Source: PLanc-01 sp034678485
GTDB taxonomy: Bacteria; Planctomycetota; Phycisphaerae; Sedimentisphaerales; Anaerobacaceae
Direction of reading: 5' to 3'
Assembly (NCBI GenBank): GCA_034678485.1
Contig: JAXDBU010000084.1
Location: 3,771-67,770, forward strand
DNA length: 64,000 nucleotides
Made by a program: the position numbers and the translations under genes
Shown: in pieces, positions 36,164-45,097 of the stretch
Layout of the letters: each line of letters starts with the position of its first letter
Numbering within the stretch: the first letter of the stretch is position 1
Notes under the pieces: model-generated
Databases searched by the model: none
Seen by the model: the letters and a program-made list of their open reading frames with translations, nothing else
What the model was told of the DNA's origin: nothing

Positions 36164-37150
36164 ATGAGAGGACGTGACGTTATCGCGTTCGTGATGTGTC
36201 TCGGACTGGTCTGGGGATTGCTCGGCTGCGGCAAGCAGGACGGCGGCCGGAGCAAGGAGACCGTCACATTGGCTTTCGTCGCGGGCGCGTCCACCGATTT
36301 CTGGACGTTCGCCCGGCGCGGCTGCGAGAAGGCCGACGAAGAGCTCGCCGACGTGAGCGTCGAGTTCCGTTTCACCACGGACGGCACGGCGGTCGAGCAG
36401 CGACGGGTCCTGGAGGACCTGCAAACACGCGGGATCGACGGTCTTGCCGTCACGCCGCTGGACCCGGCCAATCAAGGCCCGCTGATCGATCAGTTGGCCG
36501 GCCGGATCCCGGTTGTGATCACGGACAGTGACATTCCCGCCAGTCGGCGGCAATGCTACGTGGGTACGAACAACGTGGACGCCGGACGAGAAGCCGGCCG
36601 ACTGCTCAGAGAGCTGCTTCCCGATGGGGGCAAGGTCATGCTCTTCGTGGGCAAGAAGGACGCACAAAACGCCAAGGAGCGCATCGAAGGCCTCATGGAA
36701 ATCATCCGAGGCACCTCCATTGAGGTGGTCGATGTTCGAACGGACGACCTCGATCGCGTGCGTGCAAAGGCCAACGTGAACGACACGCTAATCCAGAATC
36801 CGGAGGTGGAGTGTCTTGTGGGACTCTGGAGTTACAACGGGCCGGCCATTCTCCACGCCCTCAAGGACGCAGGCAAGCTCGGGAAGATCAAGGTCGTCTG
36901 CTTCGACGAGGAGCAGGACGCATTGCAGGGCGTCCGGGACGGGTACATCTACGCTTCCGTCGTCCAGCAGCCCTTTGAATTCGGCTATCAAGCCATGCAT
37001 CTGCTGGCCGGACTGGTCAGAGGAGATGCATCCAAGATCCCGCCGGACAAACAGATCATCATTCCCACGCGGATCATCAAGCAGAACAACGCAGCAGAAT
37101 TCATGAAACAGATCGACGCATTGCGCCGGGGGGAACCCATCCGGTCATGA
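36164..37150 (+). CDS. Sugar ABC transporter substrate-binding lipoprotein (RbsB-like)
   Basis: 328 residues from the ATG at 36164, which yields a compact lipoprotein signal ('IAFVMCLGLVWGLLGC') with the cysteine at about residue 22; ATGs at 36152 and 36128 are possible. The mature part is a periplasmic-binding-protein-1 fold: 'VAGASTDFWTFARRGCEKA', 'IDGLAVTPLDPA', 'VVITDSDIP' and 'VVCFDEEQDAL'. It captures the sugar for the ATPase and permease encoded next. Its stop overlaps the ATPase start by 4 bp. Confidence 0.9.
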   Translation: MRGRDVIAFVMCLGLVWGLLGCGKQDGGRSKETVTLAFVAGASTDFWTFARRGCEKADEELADVSVEFRFTTDGTAVEQRRVLEDLQTRGIDGLAVTPLDPANQGPLIDQLAGRIPVVITDSDIPASRRQCYVGTNNVDAGREAGRLLRELLPDGGKVMLFVGKKDAQNAKERIEGLMEIIRGTSIEVVDVRTDDLDRVRAKANVNDTLIQNPEVECLVGLWSYNGPAILHALKDAGKLGKIKVVCFDEEQDALQGVRDGYIYASVVQQPFEFGYQAMHLLAGLVRGDASKIPPDKQIIIPTRIIKQNNAAEFMKQIDALRRGEPIRS

Positions 37151-38679
37151 CCTCTCCCAGCGATCCCATCCTTGCCATGTGCGGCATTGACAAGCGATTC
37201 TCCGGCGTGCAGGCGCTGAGATCGGTCGGTCTGGATGTGCGCAGAGGAGAGGTTCTTGCTTTGATTGGAGAGAACGGCGCCGGCAAGTCCACTCTGATGA
37301 ACATCCTCGGAGGGGTGATCCAGGCGGATGCGGGCCGAATCCAGATCGACGGTCGGGAGACGACCATCACCGATGTGCGTCATGCGATGGCTTTGGGCAT
37401 CGCTTTCATTCACCAGGAGCTCCACAGCCTGGAGAATCTGGACGTGGCCGGCAACATCTTCCTGGGCCGGGAACCTCGCTGCAGCGGGCCGCTGCAACGG
37501 ATCGACAGGCGTCGGCTGTACGCGGCCACGACGCCGTACCTGGAACGACTGGGTCTGGAGGTCCCGCCCAATACACCGGTTGCATCCCTGTCGCTGGCTC
37601 AACGCCAGCAGGTAGAGATCGCTCGGGCGCTGGCGCTCGAAGCCCGCATTCTGATCATGGACGAACCCACGTCCAGCCTGACGCCGGCGGAAACCGACAG
37701 ACTCCTGGCGGTGATCCTGGATCTCCAGGCCGCAGGGGTGAGCATCATCTACATTTCGCATCGATTGTCCGAAGTCAGGCGGGTCGCCCATCGAGTGGAA
37801 GTCCTGCGAGACGGTCAGAATGCCGGCTCGCTGTGCGGCGATGAGATCCAGGAGCAGGCGATGGTCCGGCTCATGGTCGGCCGCGACCTGGTGATTGCGC
37901 AGCGCACCCCATCGCAGGCGCTGTCCGAGCGTTTCGAGGTACAGGGGTTGCGCACGCTCGCGCACCCTCACACGGCGGTTTCCTTTTCCGCTTTCGCAGG
38001 GCAGATTCTCGGGTTTGCCGGTCTGGTGGGGGCCGGGCGGTCGGAGCTGGCCGGAGCCATCTGCGGGATGAACCCCCGGCTCAGCGGAGAGATTCGTCTC
38101 GCAGAAAAGACACTTCGCGTCCAGTGCGTGCGGGATGCCATTGACCACGGAATCTACCTCGTGCCGGAGGACCGTCGCAAGTCGGGGCTGATCGGCGCGA
38201 TGAGCATAAGGGAGAATGTCACGCTGCCCGATCTTCGTCGATATGCCCGCGCGGGCTGGATCGACCGCGCCCGGGAGAGACGTGCCGCCGCGAAGCAGTG
38301 TCGGACTTTGAACGTCGCCTGCCCTTCGGTGGAAATGCCGGTCCGGAATCTCAGCGGGGGCAACCAGCAGAAGGTCGTGTTGAGCAAATGGTTGTCGATG
38401 CGACCCAAGGTCCTGTTCTTTGACGAACCGACGCGGGGGATCGACGTGGGCGCGAAAGCGGAGATCTACCGGCTCCTGCGCCAACTGGCCGATCGAGGCG
38501 TGGTCATCATTCTGATCAGTTCCGATATGGAAGAGCTTCTGAGCGTGAGCGACCGGATCCTGGTGATGCACGAAGGACGCGTCGCCGGCACGGTCGAACG
38601 CGAAGCCTTTTCCGAGGAAACGATTATGCACCTGGCGGTGGGATCTTCCCTCGCGGAGATCGTGGAGGCAAGATCGTGA
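37147..38679 (+). CDS. Sugar ABC transporter ATPase with two nucleotide-binding domains (RbsA/XylG-like)
   Basis: 510 residues with two tandem ABC domains. The first has Walker A 'GENGAGKST' and Walker B 'ILIMDEPTSSL', but its signature is 'SLSLAQRQQ' rather than LSGGQ. The second has a degenerate Walker A ('GLVGAGRSE'), a full 'LSGGNQQKVVLSKW' signature and 'VLFFDEPTRGID'. This asymmetric pattern is normal for ribose/xylose-class importers. Its end overlaps the permease start by 4 bp. Confidence 0.94.
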   Translation: MTSPSDPILAMCGIDKRFSGVQALRSVGLDVRRGEVLALIGENGAGKSTLMNILGGVIQADAGRIQIDGRETTITDVRHAMALGIAFIHQELHSLENLDVAGNIFLGREPRCSGPLQRIDRRRLYAATTPYLERLGLEVPPNTPVASLSLAQRQQVEIARALALEARILIMDEPTSSLTPAETDRLLAVILDLQAAGVSIIYISHRLSEVRRVAHRVEVLRDGQNAGSLCGDEIQEQAMVRLMVGRDLVIAQRTPSQALSERFEVQGLRTLAHPHTAVSFSAFAGQILGFAGLVGAGRSELAGAICGMNPRLSGEIRLAEKTLRVQCVRDAIDHGIYLVPEDRRKSGLIGAMSIRENVTLPDLRRYARAGWIDRARERRAAAKQCRTLNVACPSVEMPVRNLSGGNQQKVVLSKWLSMRPKVLFFDEPTRGIDVGAKAEIYRLLRQLADRGVVIILISSDMEELLSVSDRILVMHEGRVAGTVEREAFSEETIMHLAVGSSLAEIVEARS

Positions 38680-39653
38680 AGAAGGACCTTGGCATACTGC
38701 TGATCTTCGTCGTTCTGTGCGCGATCCTGGCCGTTCTGAATCCGCGCTTTCTCAGCGCGACCAACCTCCAGAACACCGCTCGTCTGATCGGCATGTTCGG
38801 TATCTTCAGCATCGGAGCCGGTTTCGTCATCATCACGGGCGGGATCGATCTTTCCTCCGGTTCTCTCTTCTCGTTTCTGGGCGTCCTGCTTTGCCTGGGC
38901 CTAGTGGATTATCAGCTTCCCTGGCCTCTGGTGGTCATCGCGGTGCTGGGCCTGGGCTGTCTTCTCGGATTGTTCCATGGTCTGGTCATCACCCGACTTG
39001 GGTTGCAGCCGTTCATTGTCACCTTGTGCGGCCTGCTCTGGTACCGGGGTCTGGCGAACTTCCTGGCGAATGATTCGACCAAGGGATTCGGCAATTGCCA
39101 GGGCTTTGAGATGCTGGCGACTCTCGCAACCGGAAACCTGCTGGGGGTCCCCATCCCCTTTGCCCTCCTGTGCGTGGTCGGCGCAATCGCGTGGGTGGTA
39201 CTCCATCGGTCCGTCTATGGCCGGTATCTCCTGGCAGTGGGACAGAACGAAGAAGCAGCCAGATTCTCCGGTGTGAACACCCGGCGAGTCATCACCTCCG
39301 CCTACGTGATTTGCAGCGGCTTGGGCGCCGTCTCGGCGATCTTCTTCGCTTTCTACGCCAACGCGGTCCAGCCTTCCTCGCACGGCAATTTCTATGAGCT
39401 GTTCGGTATCGCCGCCGCGGTATTGGGCGGCTGTTCTCTCCGAGGCGGTGAGGGTTCCGTGGTCGGAATTCTCATCGGCGCGGCGCTCTTGCAGGTGCTG
39501 AAGAACCTGGTGAACCTCCTGGGGATCAGAAGTTCCCTGGATTTTGCAGTGATGGGCACAGTGATCTTCTTCGGAGTGATCCTGGACGAGCTGCTGAAAC
39601 GTCGCAAACGGGATCGTGGAATGCGGAAATCGCTTAGAGCGAACGCTTCGTGA
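38676..39653 (+). CDS. Sugar ABC transporter permease (RbsC/XylH-like)
   Basis: 325 residues with eight or more hydrophobic segments. 'ITGGIDLSSGSLFSF' and 'LGGCSLRGGEGSVVGILIGAALL' are the conserved blocks of the BPD-transp-2 permease family. It forms the membrane channel of the importer as a homodimer. The ATGA overlap with the ATPase gene and 33-bp gap to the activase place it mid-operon. Confidence 0.94.
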   Translation: MKKDLGILLIFVVLCAILAVLNPRFLSATNLQNTARLIGMFGIFSIGAGFVIITGGIDLSSGSLFSFLGVLLCLGLVDYQLPWPLVVIAVLGLGCLLGLFHGLVITRLGLQPFIVTLCGLLWYRGLANFLANDSTKGFGNCQGFEMLATLATGNLLGVPIPFALLCVVGAIAWVVLHRSVYGRYLLAVGQNEEAARFSGVNTRRVITSAYVICSGLGAVSAIFFAFYANAVQPSSHGNFYELFGIAAAVLGGCSLRGGEGSVVGILIGAALLQVLKNLVNLLGIRSSLDFAVMGTVIFFGVILDELLKRRKRDRGMRKSLRANAS

Positions 39654-39686
39654 TTCAATCGAGGGACCCTTCAGGTCAGAACCATC

Positions 39687-40466
39687 ATGGTTTCGGGCAG
39701 CATATTCGACATTAAGGAGTTTGCGGTACACGACGGTCCGGGGATACGGACGACGGTGTTTCTCAAAGGATGCCCTTTGCGCTGCGCCTGGTGCCACAAT
39801 CCCGAGGGGTTCGTCTCCGAGAGTCAGACGATGTCCACCGCGGTCGGAAACCGCATCGTCGGCCGGACCATCCGCGCCGAGGAGCTGGCCTGCCTTCTCA
39901 ATCGGCAGGTCCCCATCCTCAGAGCCGGCGAGGGAGGAGTCACCTTCTCCGGCGGAGAACCTCTGACGCAAGCGCGATTCGTCGCCGAAGTGATCGATCA
40001 GTTGGACGAGATCTCCGTGCTGTTGGATACCTCGGGTTATGCGGATCGCGAGGACTTCCGTCTGGTTGTGGAACGCTGCGATTGGGTCTACTTCGACCTC
40101 AAGCTGATCGATCCGGCTCAACACCAGCGTTTCACGGGACGCGACAACGGCCCCATCCTGGAGAACCTCTACGGCTTGGCGGAACTGGGAACGCCCTACG
40201 TGATTCGCGTTCCGCTGGTTCCCGGCGTCACCGACACCGATCGGAATCTGGCTGCGATTGCCGAGACGATCCGCGGCCTTCCCGGCCTGGTGGAAGTGCA
40301 CCTGCTGGCCTACAACCGGGCGGCAGGGGGAAAATACCCCGGGCTGGGAATCGCCTTCAGACCGACGTGGGATGAAACGCAGGCCGTCAATGCAAACGCG
40401 GCAATCTTCGCGAACGCCGGCTTGAAAACGACAGTACTTGGACTGGCAACGAAAGAGGAACAGTAG
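39687..40466 (+). CDS. Glycyl-radical enzyme activase (radical SAM, PflA-like)
   Basis: 259 residues. The radical-SAM motif C-x3-C-x2-C occurs in 'GCPLRCAWCHNPE', with 'VHDGPGIRTTVFLKGC' before and 'TFSGGEPLTQ' after, all standard for glycyl-radical-enzyme activases. The region after the cluster lacks the eight extra cysteines of the ferredoxin-like insert carried by many dehydratase activases, so it resembles the compact PFL-activase layout. It should generate the glycyl radical on the enzyme encoded 1 bp downstream. Confidence 0.94.
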   Translation: MVSGSIFDIKEFAVHDGPGIRTTVFLKGCPLRCAWCHNPEGFVSESQTMSTAVGNRIVGRTIRAEELACLLNRQVPILRAGEGGVTFSGGEPLTQARFVAEVIDQLDEISVLLDTSGYADREDFRLVVERCDWVYFDLKLIDPAQHQRFTGRDNGPILENLYGLAELGTPYVIRVPLVPGVTDTDRNLAAIAETIRGLPGLVEVHLLAYNRAAGGKYPGLGIAFRPTWDETQAVNANAAIFANAGLKTTVLGLATKEEQ

Positions 40467-40467
40467 G

Positions 40468-42738
40468 ATGAATAACCGTCTGGAAGCAATGCGACAATCC
40501 ATACGCAACGGCGATCACAAGGTCCGGCGCGGCCAGACCCAGGTCGATCTCGTTTCGGAGTGCGAACGGGAAGACCTCTCGTGGGTCCGCCGGAGTGCTC
40601 GCCTGACGCGTCGAATGTGCGAAGCCGAAACGGTGCGGATTGCGCCGGACGAACGCATCGTGTTCACTCGCACGATCCAAGGTGTTCCAACACTGTACAG
40701 CCCTTCGGATTGGAACCACCTCACGGGGCACCGGAAGCTGCACGAGCTGGGACCGATCAGCAATATCTGTGCCGATTGGGAGACGGTTCTCAGCCAGGGA
40801 CTGCTGGGCCGTCGCGATGTCGCCCAGGCTGCGCGAGAAACACGGGCATCCGATCCCGCTGCTGTGGAGTTCCTCGATTGTGCCATGGAGGCCATCGACG
40901 CCGTGCTGGCTTTGGCGGATCGTTATGCTCAAGGGGCTCGGGAGAAGGGCCGCCAGGACGTCGCAGACATGCTGGAGCGGGTGCCCGCGCGAAGACCCCG
41001 GTCATTCCACGAAGCGCTCCAGTCCCTGCGCCTCTGTCATGCGGTGCTCTGGATGAGCGGCCATTATCATTGTGGTCTGGGCCGGTTCGACCAGTACTTG
41101 TGGCCGTATCTCAAGGCCGATCTGGAGGCCGGATGCCTCGACGAATCTGAAGCGGAAGACCTCCTGGCCGAGTTCTTCATCTCGCTGAACAAAGACAGCG
41201 ACCTCTATCCTGGGGTCCAACAGGGAGACAACGGTCAAAGTCTCATGCTCGGCGGCGTCCGGCGTGACGGCTCGTCCGGCGTGAACCCACTGACCTGGAT
41301 GGCGCTGAGGGCGGCTCTGAACGTCAGCATGATCGATCCCAAGATCAACCTGCGCGTCACGCCGGAGACGGACCTGGAGTTGCTGGAACTGGCTGCGAAA
41401 TTGACCCGACGGGGACTGGGGTTCCCGCAGTACTCCAACGATGCCGTGGTCATTCCCGGTCTCGTCAAGCATGGGTATGATCTCGAAGACGCCAGGGATT
41501 ACACCGTTGCGGCCTGCTGGGAGTACATCATTCCAGGCAAAGGCATGGAAGTGGTCAACATCGGTGCGGTTTCGTTCCCCGCGGCTGTTCACAAAGGGGT
41601 CGTCGATGCGCTGGACAAAGGAGAGAGCTTCGAGCGCGTCCTGGCTTGTGCTGCGGAGGACATCGACGCGCAGGTCACGTCTCTGGCTGATGCGTATCGT
41701 CGTCTTCTGCTGCCGCCTGCGCCCTACTACTCGGTTCTCATGGAGGGGTGTCTGGAGAGCGGACGCGATCTGTCGTACGGGCTCAAGTACAACAACTTCG
41801 GGATTCATGGCGCAGCGTCTTCCAGCGCCGCCGACGCGCTGGCTGCGGTCCGTCAGACGGTCTTCGAACGCAAGACGATCCCCAGTTGCGACCTGCTCCA
41901 GGCGCTGGACCACGATTTCCAGGGCTTCGAGTCTCTGCAGAAGGAACTCAAAGAGGATGCCCCCAAGGTGGGCAACAACGAAGACTCGGCGGACGGTTTC
42001 CTTGTGTGGTTGTTCGAGCAGCTCGCACGGGCCTGCGAGTCGTACGGAGACAACGGCAGGGGGGGCATCCTGCGTCCCGGCAGCGGGTCGGCCATGTACT
42101 ACGTGTGGTTGACCAAGGGACATCGAGGGATGTCCGAGCCGGTCGTGGGCGCAACGGCCGACGGACGCCGGCGGGGGGAATTCTTCAGCGCCAACCTGGC
42201 GCCCTCGCCGGGGGTGACGGTGCGAGGTCCCATCAGCGTGCTGCAAACCTACGCCAAACTGAACTACGCACGCGTCTGCAATGGCGGCCCGATCACGATC
42301 GAACTCGCCGATTCCGTCTTCCGCGACGACGGCGCCATTCGCCGTGTCGCGATGCTGATTCGCGCCTTCGCTCAGATCGGCTGCCAGCAACTGCAATTGA
42401 ACACCCTCAACGTCAAGACGCTGCTGGACGCGAAGCGCCATCCCGAGCGACACAAGAACCTGATCGTCCGCGTCTGGGGATGGAGCGGATACTTCTGCGA
42501 GCTGGCCCCGGAATATCAGGACCACATTGTGGAGCGCCACGTCTATGCCCTGGGCGAGCCGGGGATCATTGCGAATGGAAAGGAGACACCCTGTCATGAG
42601 TCGAACGTACGCATCGCTCCTGCTGACGGTCAGCATCCTGTCCCCAGGTGCATTGTGCAGCAGCCAAGTGGCGAAGATCACCGTCAGCAGCAAGGTCGGC
42701 AATCGCATCACGCGCTTCATGACCGGCGCCTGTCTTGA
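40468..42738 (+). CDS. Glycyl radical enzyme of the pyruvate formate-lyase superfamily, CxE type, substrate unknown
   Basis: 756 residues. The active-site cysteine is C350 in 'VAACWEYIIPGKG', followed by E352; C-x-E is the arrangement of dehydratase and C-N lyase members. The glycyl radical site is G671 in 'VRVWGWSGYF', followed by 'QDHIVERHVY'. In relatives the glycine lies ~25-30 residues from the end; here 85 residues follow, and the last ~50 overlap the next gene in another frame. That tail is His/Gln-rich and looks like shadow sequence, so a frameshift or unusual extension is likely. Context (sugar importer, arabinofuranosidases) suggests anaerobic elimination on a sugar-derived polyol. 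Confidence 0.9.
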   Translation: MNNRLEAMRQSIRNGDHKVRRGQTQVDLVSECEREDLSWVRRSARLTRRMCEAETVRIAPDERIVFTRTIQGVPTLYSPSDWNHLTGHRKLHELGPISNICADWETVLSQGLLGRRDVAQAARETRASDPAAVEFLDCAMEAIDAVLALADRYAQGAREKGRQDVADMLERVPARRPRSFHEALQSLRLCHAVLWMSGHYHCGLGRFDQYLWPYLKADLEAGCLDESEAEDLLAEFFISLNKDSDLYPGVQQGDNGQSLMLGGVRRDGSSGVNPLTWMALRAALNVSMIDPKINLRVTPETDLELLELAAKLTRRGLGFPQYSNDAVVIPGLVKHGYDLEDARDYTVAACWEYIIPGKGMEVVNIGAVSFPAAVHKGVVDALDKGESFERVLACAAEDIDAQVTSLADAYRRLLLPPAPYYSVLMEGCLESGRDLSYGLKYNNFGIHGAASSSAADALAAVRQTVFERKTIPSCDLLQALDHDFQGFESLQKELKEDAPKVGNNEDSADGFLVWLFEQLARACESYGDNGRGGILRPGSGSAMYYVWLTKGHRGMSEPVVGATADGRRRGEFFSANLAPSPGVTVRGPISVLQTYAKLNYARVCNGGPITIELADSVFRDDGAIRRVAMLIRAFAQIGCQQLQLNTLNVKTLLDAKRHPERHKNLIVRVWGWSGYFCELAPEYQDHIVERHVYALGEPGIIANGKETPCHESNVRIAPADGQHPVPRCIVQQPSGEDHRQQQGRQSHHALHDRRLS

Positions 42739-45073
42739 AGACGTCAACCACGAGGTCTACGGCGGGATCTACAGCCAGATGCTCTACGGGGAGAGCTTTC
42801 AAGAGCCACCCTCCCCGCCGTCGTTCGAGAGCTTCGATGTGTACGGAGGCGAATGGGCGTCGAGAGGAGACGTTCTCTCCGTGTCGGCCGACGCCGGCGG
42901 CAAGATGGTAGCCAAAGATCTCCGTCTTGAAGAGGGGACGGTCGGCGTCGATATCCTGCTGCCCGCGGACCAGGACGGATTCGTTGGGCTCATCGTGAGC
43001 GTCGCCGAGGCGGCCTCGGGCGCTGATGCCTTCCTCGGCTATGAAGTCGCCCTCAATCCGGCACAGAAAGTCCTTCGTCTCGGGCGTCACCGGCACAACT
43101 GGGAGCAGATCCGCGACACGCGCTGCGCCGTGCCGCACGATCGGTGGGTGCGGCTGGAGGCTCGCATCAGCGGTCCTTCTCTGCGAATCTCGCTCAATGG
43201 CGACCCGATCGTCCAGTACACTGACACGGAACATCCGCTCAAGCCGGGCAGCGTGGGCCTGCGCACCTGGAACGTCGACGCGCAGTTCCGCAATCTCGTG
43301 GTGCGCCGGGAGGGACGCGACACCCGACTCAATCTGAAGGCACGAGAAGATTCGCCCCGTGTCAGTCGGATGTGGCGGCCCTTGCAGCGGGGTTCGGCCC
43401 AGGGAGCATACGATTTGTGCGCGGACAATCCGTTCAAGGGACAACAGAGCCAGCGCGTGACATTTGTCCGTGGCGAAGGCGACGTGGGCATCGAGAATCA
43501 GGGTCTGAACCGTTGGGGGCTCTATGTCCAGGCAAACAGGCAATACGAGGGCCTGCTGTGGGCTCGTTGCGAGGAGCCGACACAGGTCTGCGTGTCGCTG
43601 GAGAGCAGCGACGGCCAGCAGATCTATGGCAAGAAGATCCTGTCCTTGGAAGCGGGCTCCTGGCAGCGTCTCGACTTTTCGCTGACTCCCGACCGGACGG
43701 ATACGAACGCCAGGTTCGCCATCAAGCTCCCCCGGCCCGGGTCCGTGGTGCTGGGATACGCGTTTCTGCAGCCCGGCTCGTGGGGCCGATTCAAAGGCCT
43801 GCCCGTGCGCAAGGATGTCGGCGAAGCGTTGGTCAATCAAGGTCTCACCGTTCTTCGCTACGGCGGGTGCATGGTCAACATCGACACCTACCGCTGGAAG
43901 AACATGATCGGTCCTCGCGATCTGCGTCCGCCGTACCGAGGGTTCTGGTTTCCCCACTATTCCAGCAACGGCTGGGGCATCATCGACTTCATCGACTTCT
44001 GTCGGGCGGCCGGGTTCCTCTGCATTCCCGCTTTCAACATGGGAGAGACCCCCCAGGACATGGCGGACTTCATCGAGTATGTCAATGGCCCTGCCAACAG
44101 CGAATGGGGACGCAAACGCGCCCACGATGGACACCCCGAACCTTATGCACTGAAGTGCATCCAGCTCGGCAACGAAGAATCGGTGGACGAGGCCTACTGG
44201 CAGCGATTCAAACCCATGGCTCAGGCCATCTGGCGGGAGGACCCGAACATCACCGTGGTGGTCGGCGACTTTGCATACGGCCGGCCCATCCGTGATCCGT
44301 ACAGTTTCGAAGGCGCCCCGCGCATCAAGAGCCTGGCCGTCCAGAAGGAAATCCTGGACCTGGCCGTTCAACACGACCGGGAGGTCTGGTTCGACGTGCA
44401 TGTCGGGACCGACCAGCCCCGTGAACCCGATGGCCTGGGCGGGATACCCAGCTTCATCGCCGCCCTGCGACAGGTCAACCCTGACGCCCGCTTCAAGGTC
44501 GCTGTCTTTGAACTCAACGCGGGCAATCATGCCTTGCGTCGAGCCTTGTCCAATGCCCATGCGATCAACGAACTGGAGCGACTGGGGGATGATGTGCCCG
44601 TCGTCTGCTCGGCGAACTGCCTCCAACCCTATCGACAGAATGAGAACGACTGGGATCAGGGCCTTCTATTCTTGAGTCCTTCCCAGGTGTGGAGCCAGCC
44701 GCCGTATTACGTCACGCAGATGATCCGAGCCCATTACCAACCCTTGTGTCTGAAGACAACGGTCGAATGTCCGGATCGAGGTCTGGATGTAACGGCTACA
44801 CGCAGCGAGGACGGACGCACCGTCGTCCTGAGCGCCGTGAATGTCACGGCGAATCCGATGAAGACGCGCATCCAGTTCACGGACTACTCACCTCGAAAGG
44901 ACACGGTCAAGATCGCGACGCTGACGGGCCGGCTGGAAGAGATCAACAGCCCCCAGGAGCCGCGACGCGTGGTCCCCACGGAAACAGTGGAACCTTGGGT
45001 GATGGATCCCAACGGAAGGGATATCATCTACACATTCCCCGGACATTCGTTCACCCTCCTGACGTTCGAATAA
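42596..45073 (+). CDS. GH51-like alpha-L-arabinofuranosidase with inserted concanavalin-like domain, exported
   Basis: 825 residues with an N-terminal signal ('YASLLLTVSILSPGALC', possible lipobox). 'GACLEDVNHEVYGGIYSQML' opens the family. A concanavalin/LamG-like domain (~80-250) is inserted, then a CBM4/9-like region (~265-400). The TIM barrel carries the acid/base in 'IQLGNEES' and a candidate nucleophile in 'VAVFELNAGNHA'; the last part is the usual beta-sandwich ('VVLSAVNVTANP'). It overlaps the GRE reading frame by 143 bp. It probably releases arabinose-type residues outside the cell. Confidence 0.85.
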   Translation: MSRTYASLLLTVSILSPGALCSSQVAKITVSSKVGNRITRFMTGACLEDVNHEVYGGIYSQMLYGESFQEPPSPPSFESFDVYGGEWASRGDVLSVSADAGGKMVAKDLRLEEGTVGVDILLPADQDGFVGLIVSVAEAASGADAFLGYEVALNPAQKVLRLGRHRHNWEQIRDTRCAVPHDRWVRLEARISGPSLRISLNGDPIVQYTDTEHPLKPGSVGLRTWNVDAQFRNLVVRREGRDTRLNLKAREDSPRVSRMWRPLQRGSAQGAYDLCADNPFKGQQSQRVTFVRGEGDVGIENQGLNRWGLYVQANRQYEGLLWARCEEPTQVCVSLESSDGQQIYGKKILSLEAGSWQRLDFSLTPDRTDTNARFAIKLPRPGSVVLGYAFLQPGSWGRFKGLPVRKDVGEALVNQGLTVLRYGGCMVNIDTYRWKNMIGPRDLRPPYRGFWFPHYSSNGWGIIDFIDFCRAAGFLCIPAFNMGETPQDMADFIEYVNGPANSEWGRKRAHDGHPEPYALKCIQLGNEESVDEAYWQRFKPMAQAIWREDPNITVVVGDFAYGRPIRDPYSFEGAPRIKSLAVQKEILDLAVQHDREVWFDVHVGTDQPREPDGLGGIPSFIAALRQVNPDARFKVAVFELNAGNHALRRALSNAHAINELERLGDDVPVVCSANCLQPYRQNENDWDQGLLFLSPSQVWSQPPYYVTQMIRAHYQPLCLKTTVECPDRGLDVTATRSEDGRTVVLSAVNVTANPMKTRIQFTDYSPRKDTVKIATLTGRLEEINSPQEPRRVVPTETVEPWVMDPNGRDIIYTFPGHSFTLLTFE

Positions 45074-45097
45074 TCAGACTGCAAAAGGAGTGTTCCC

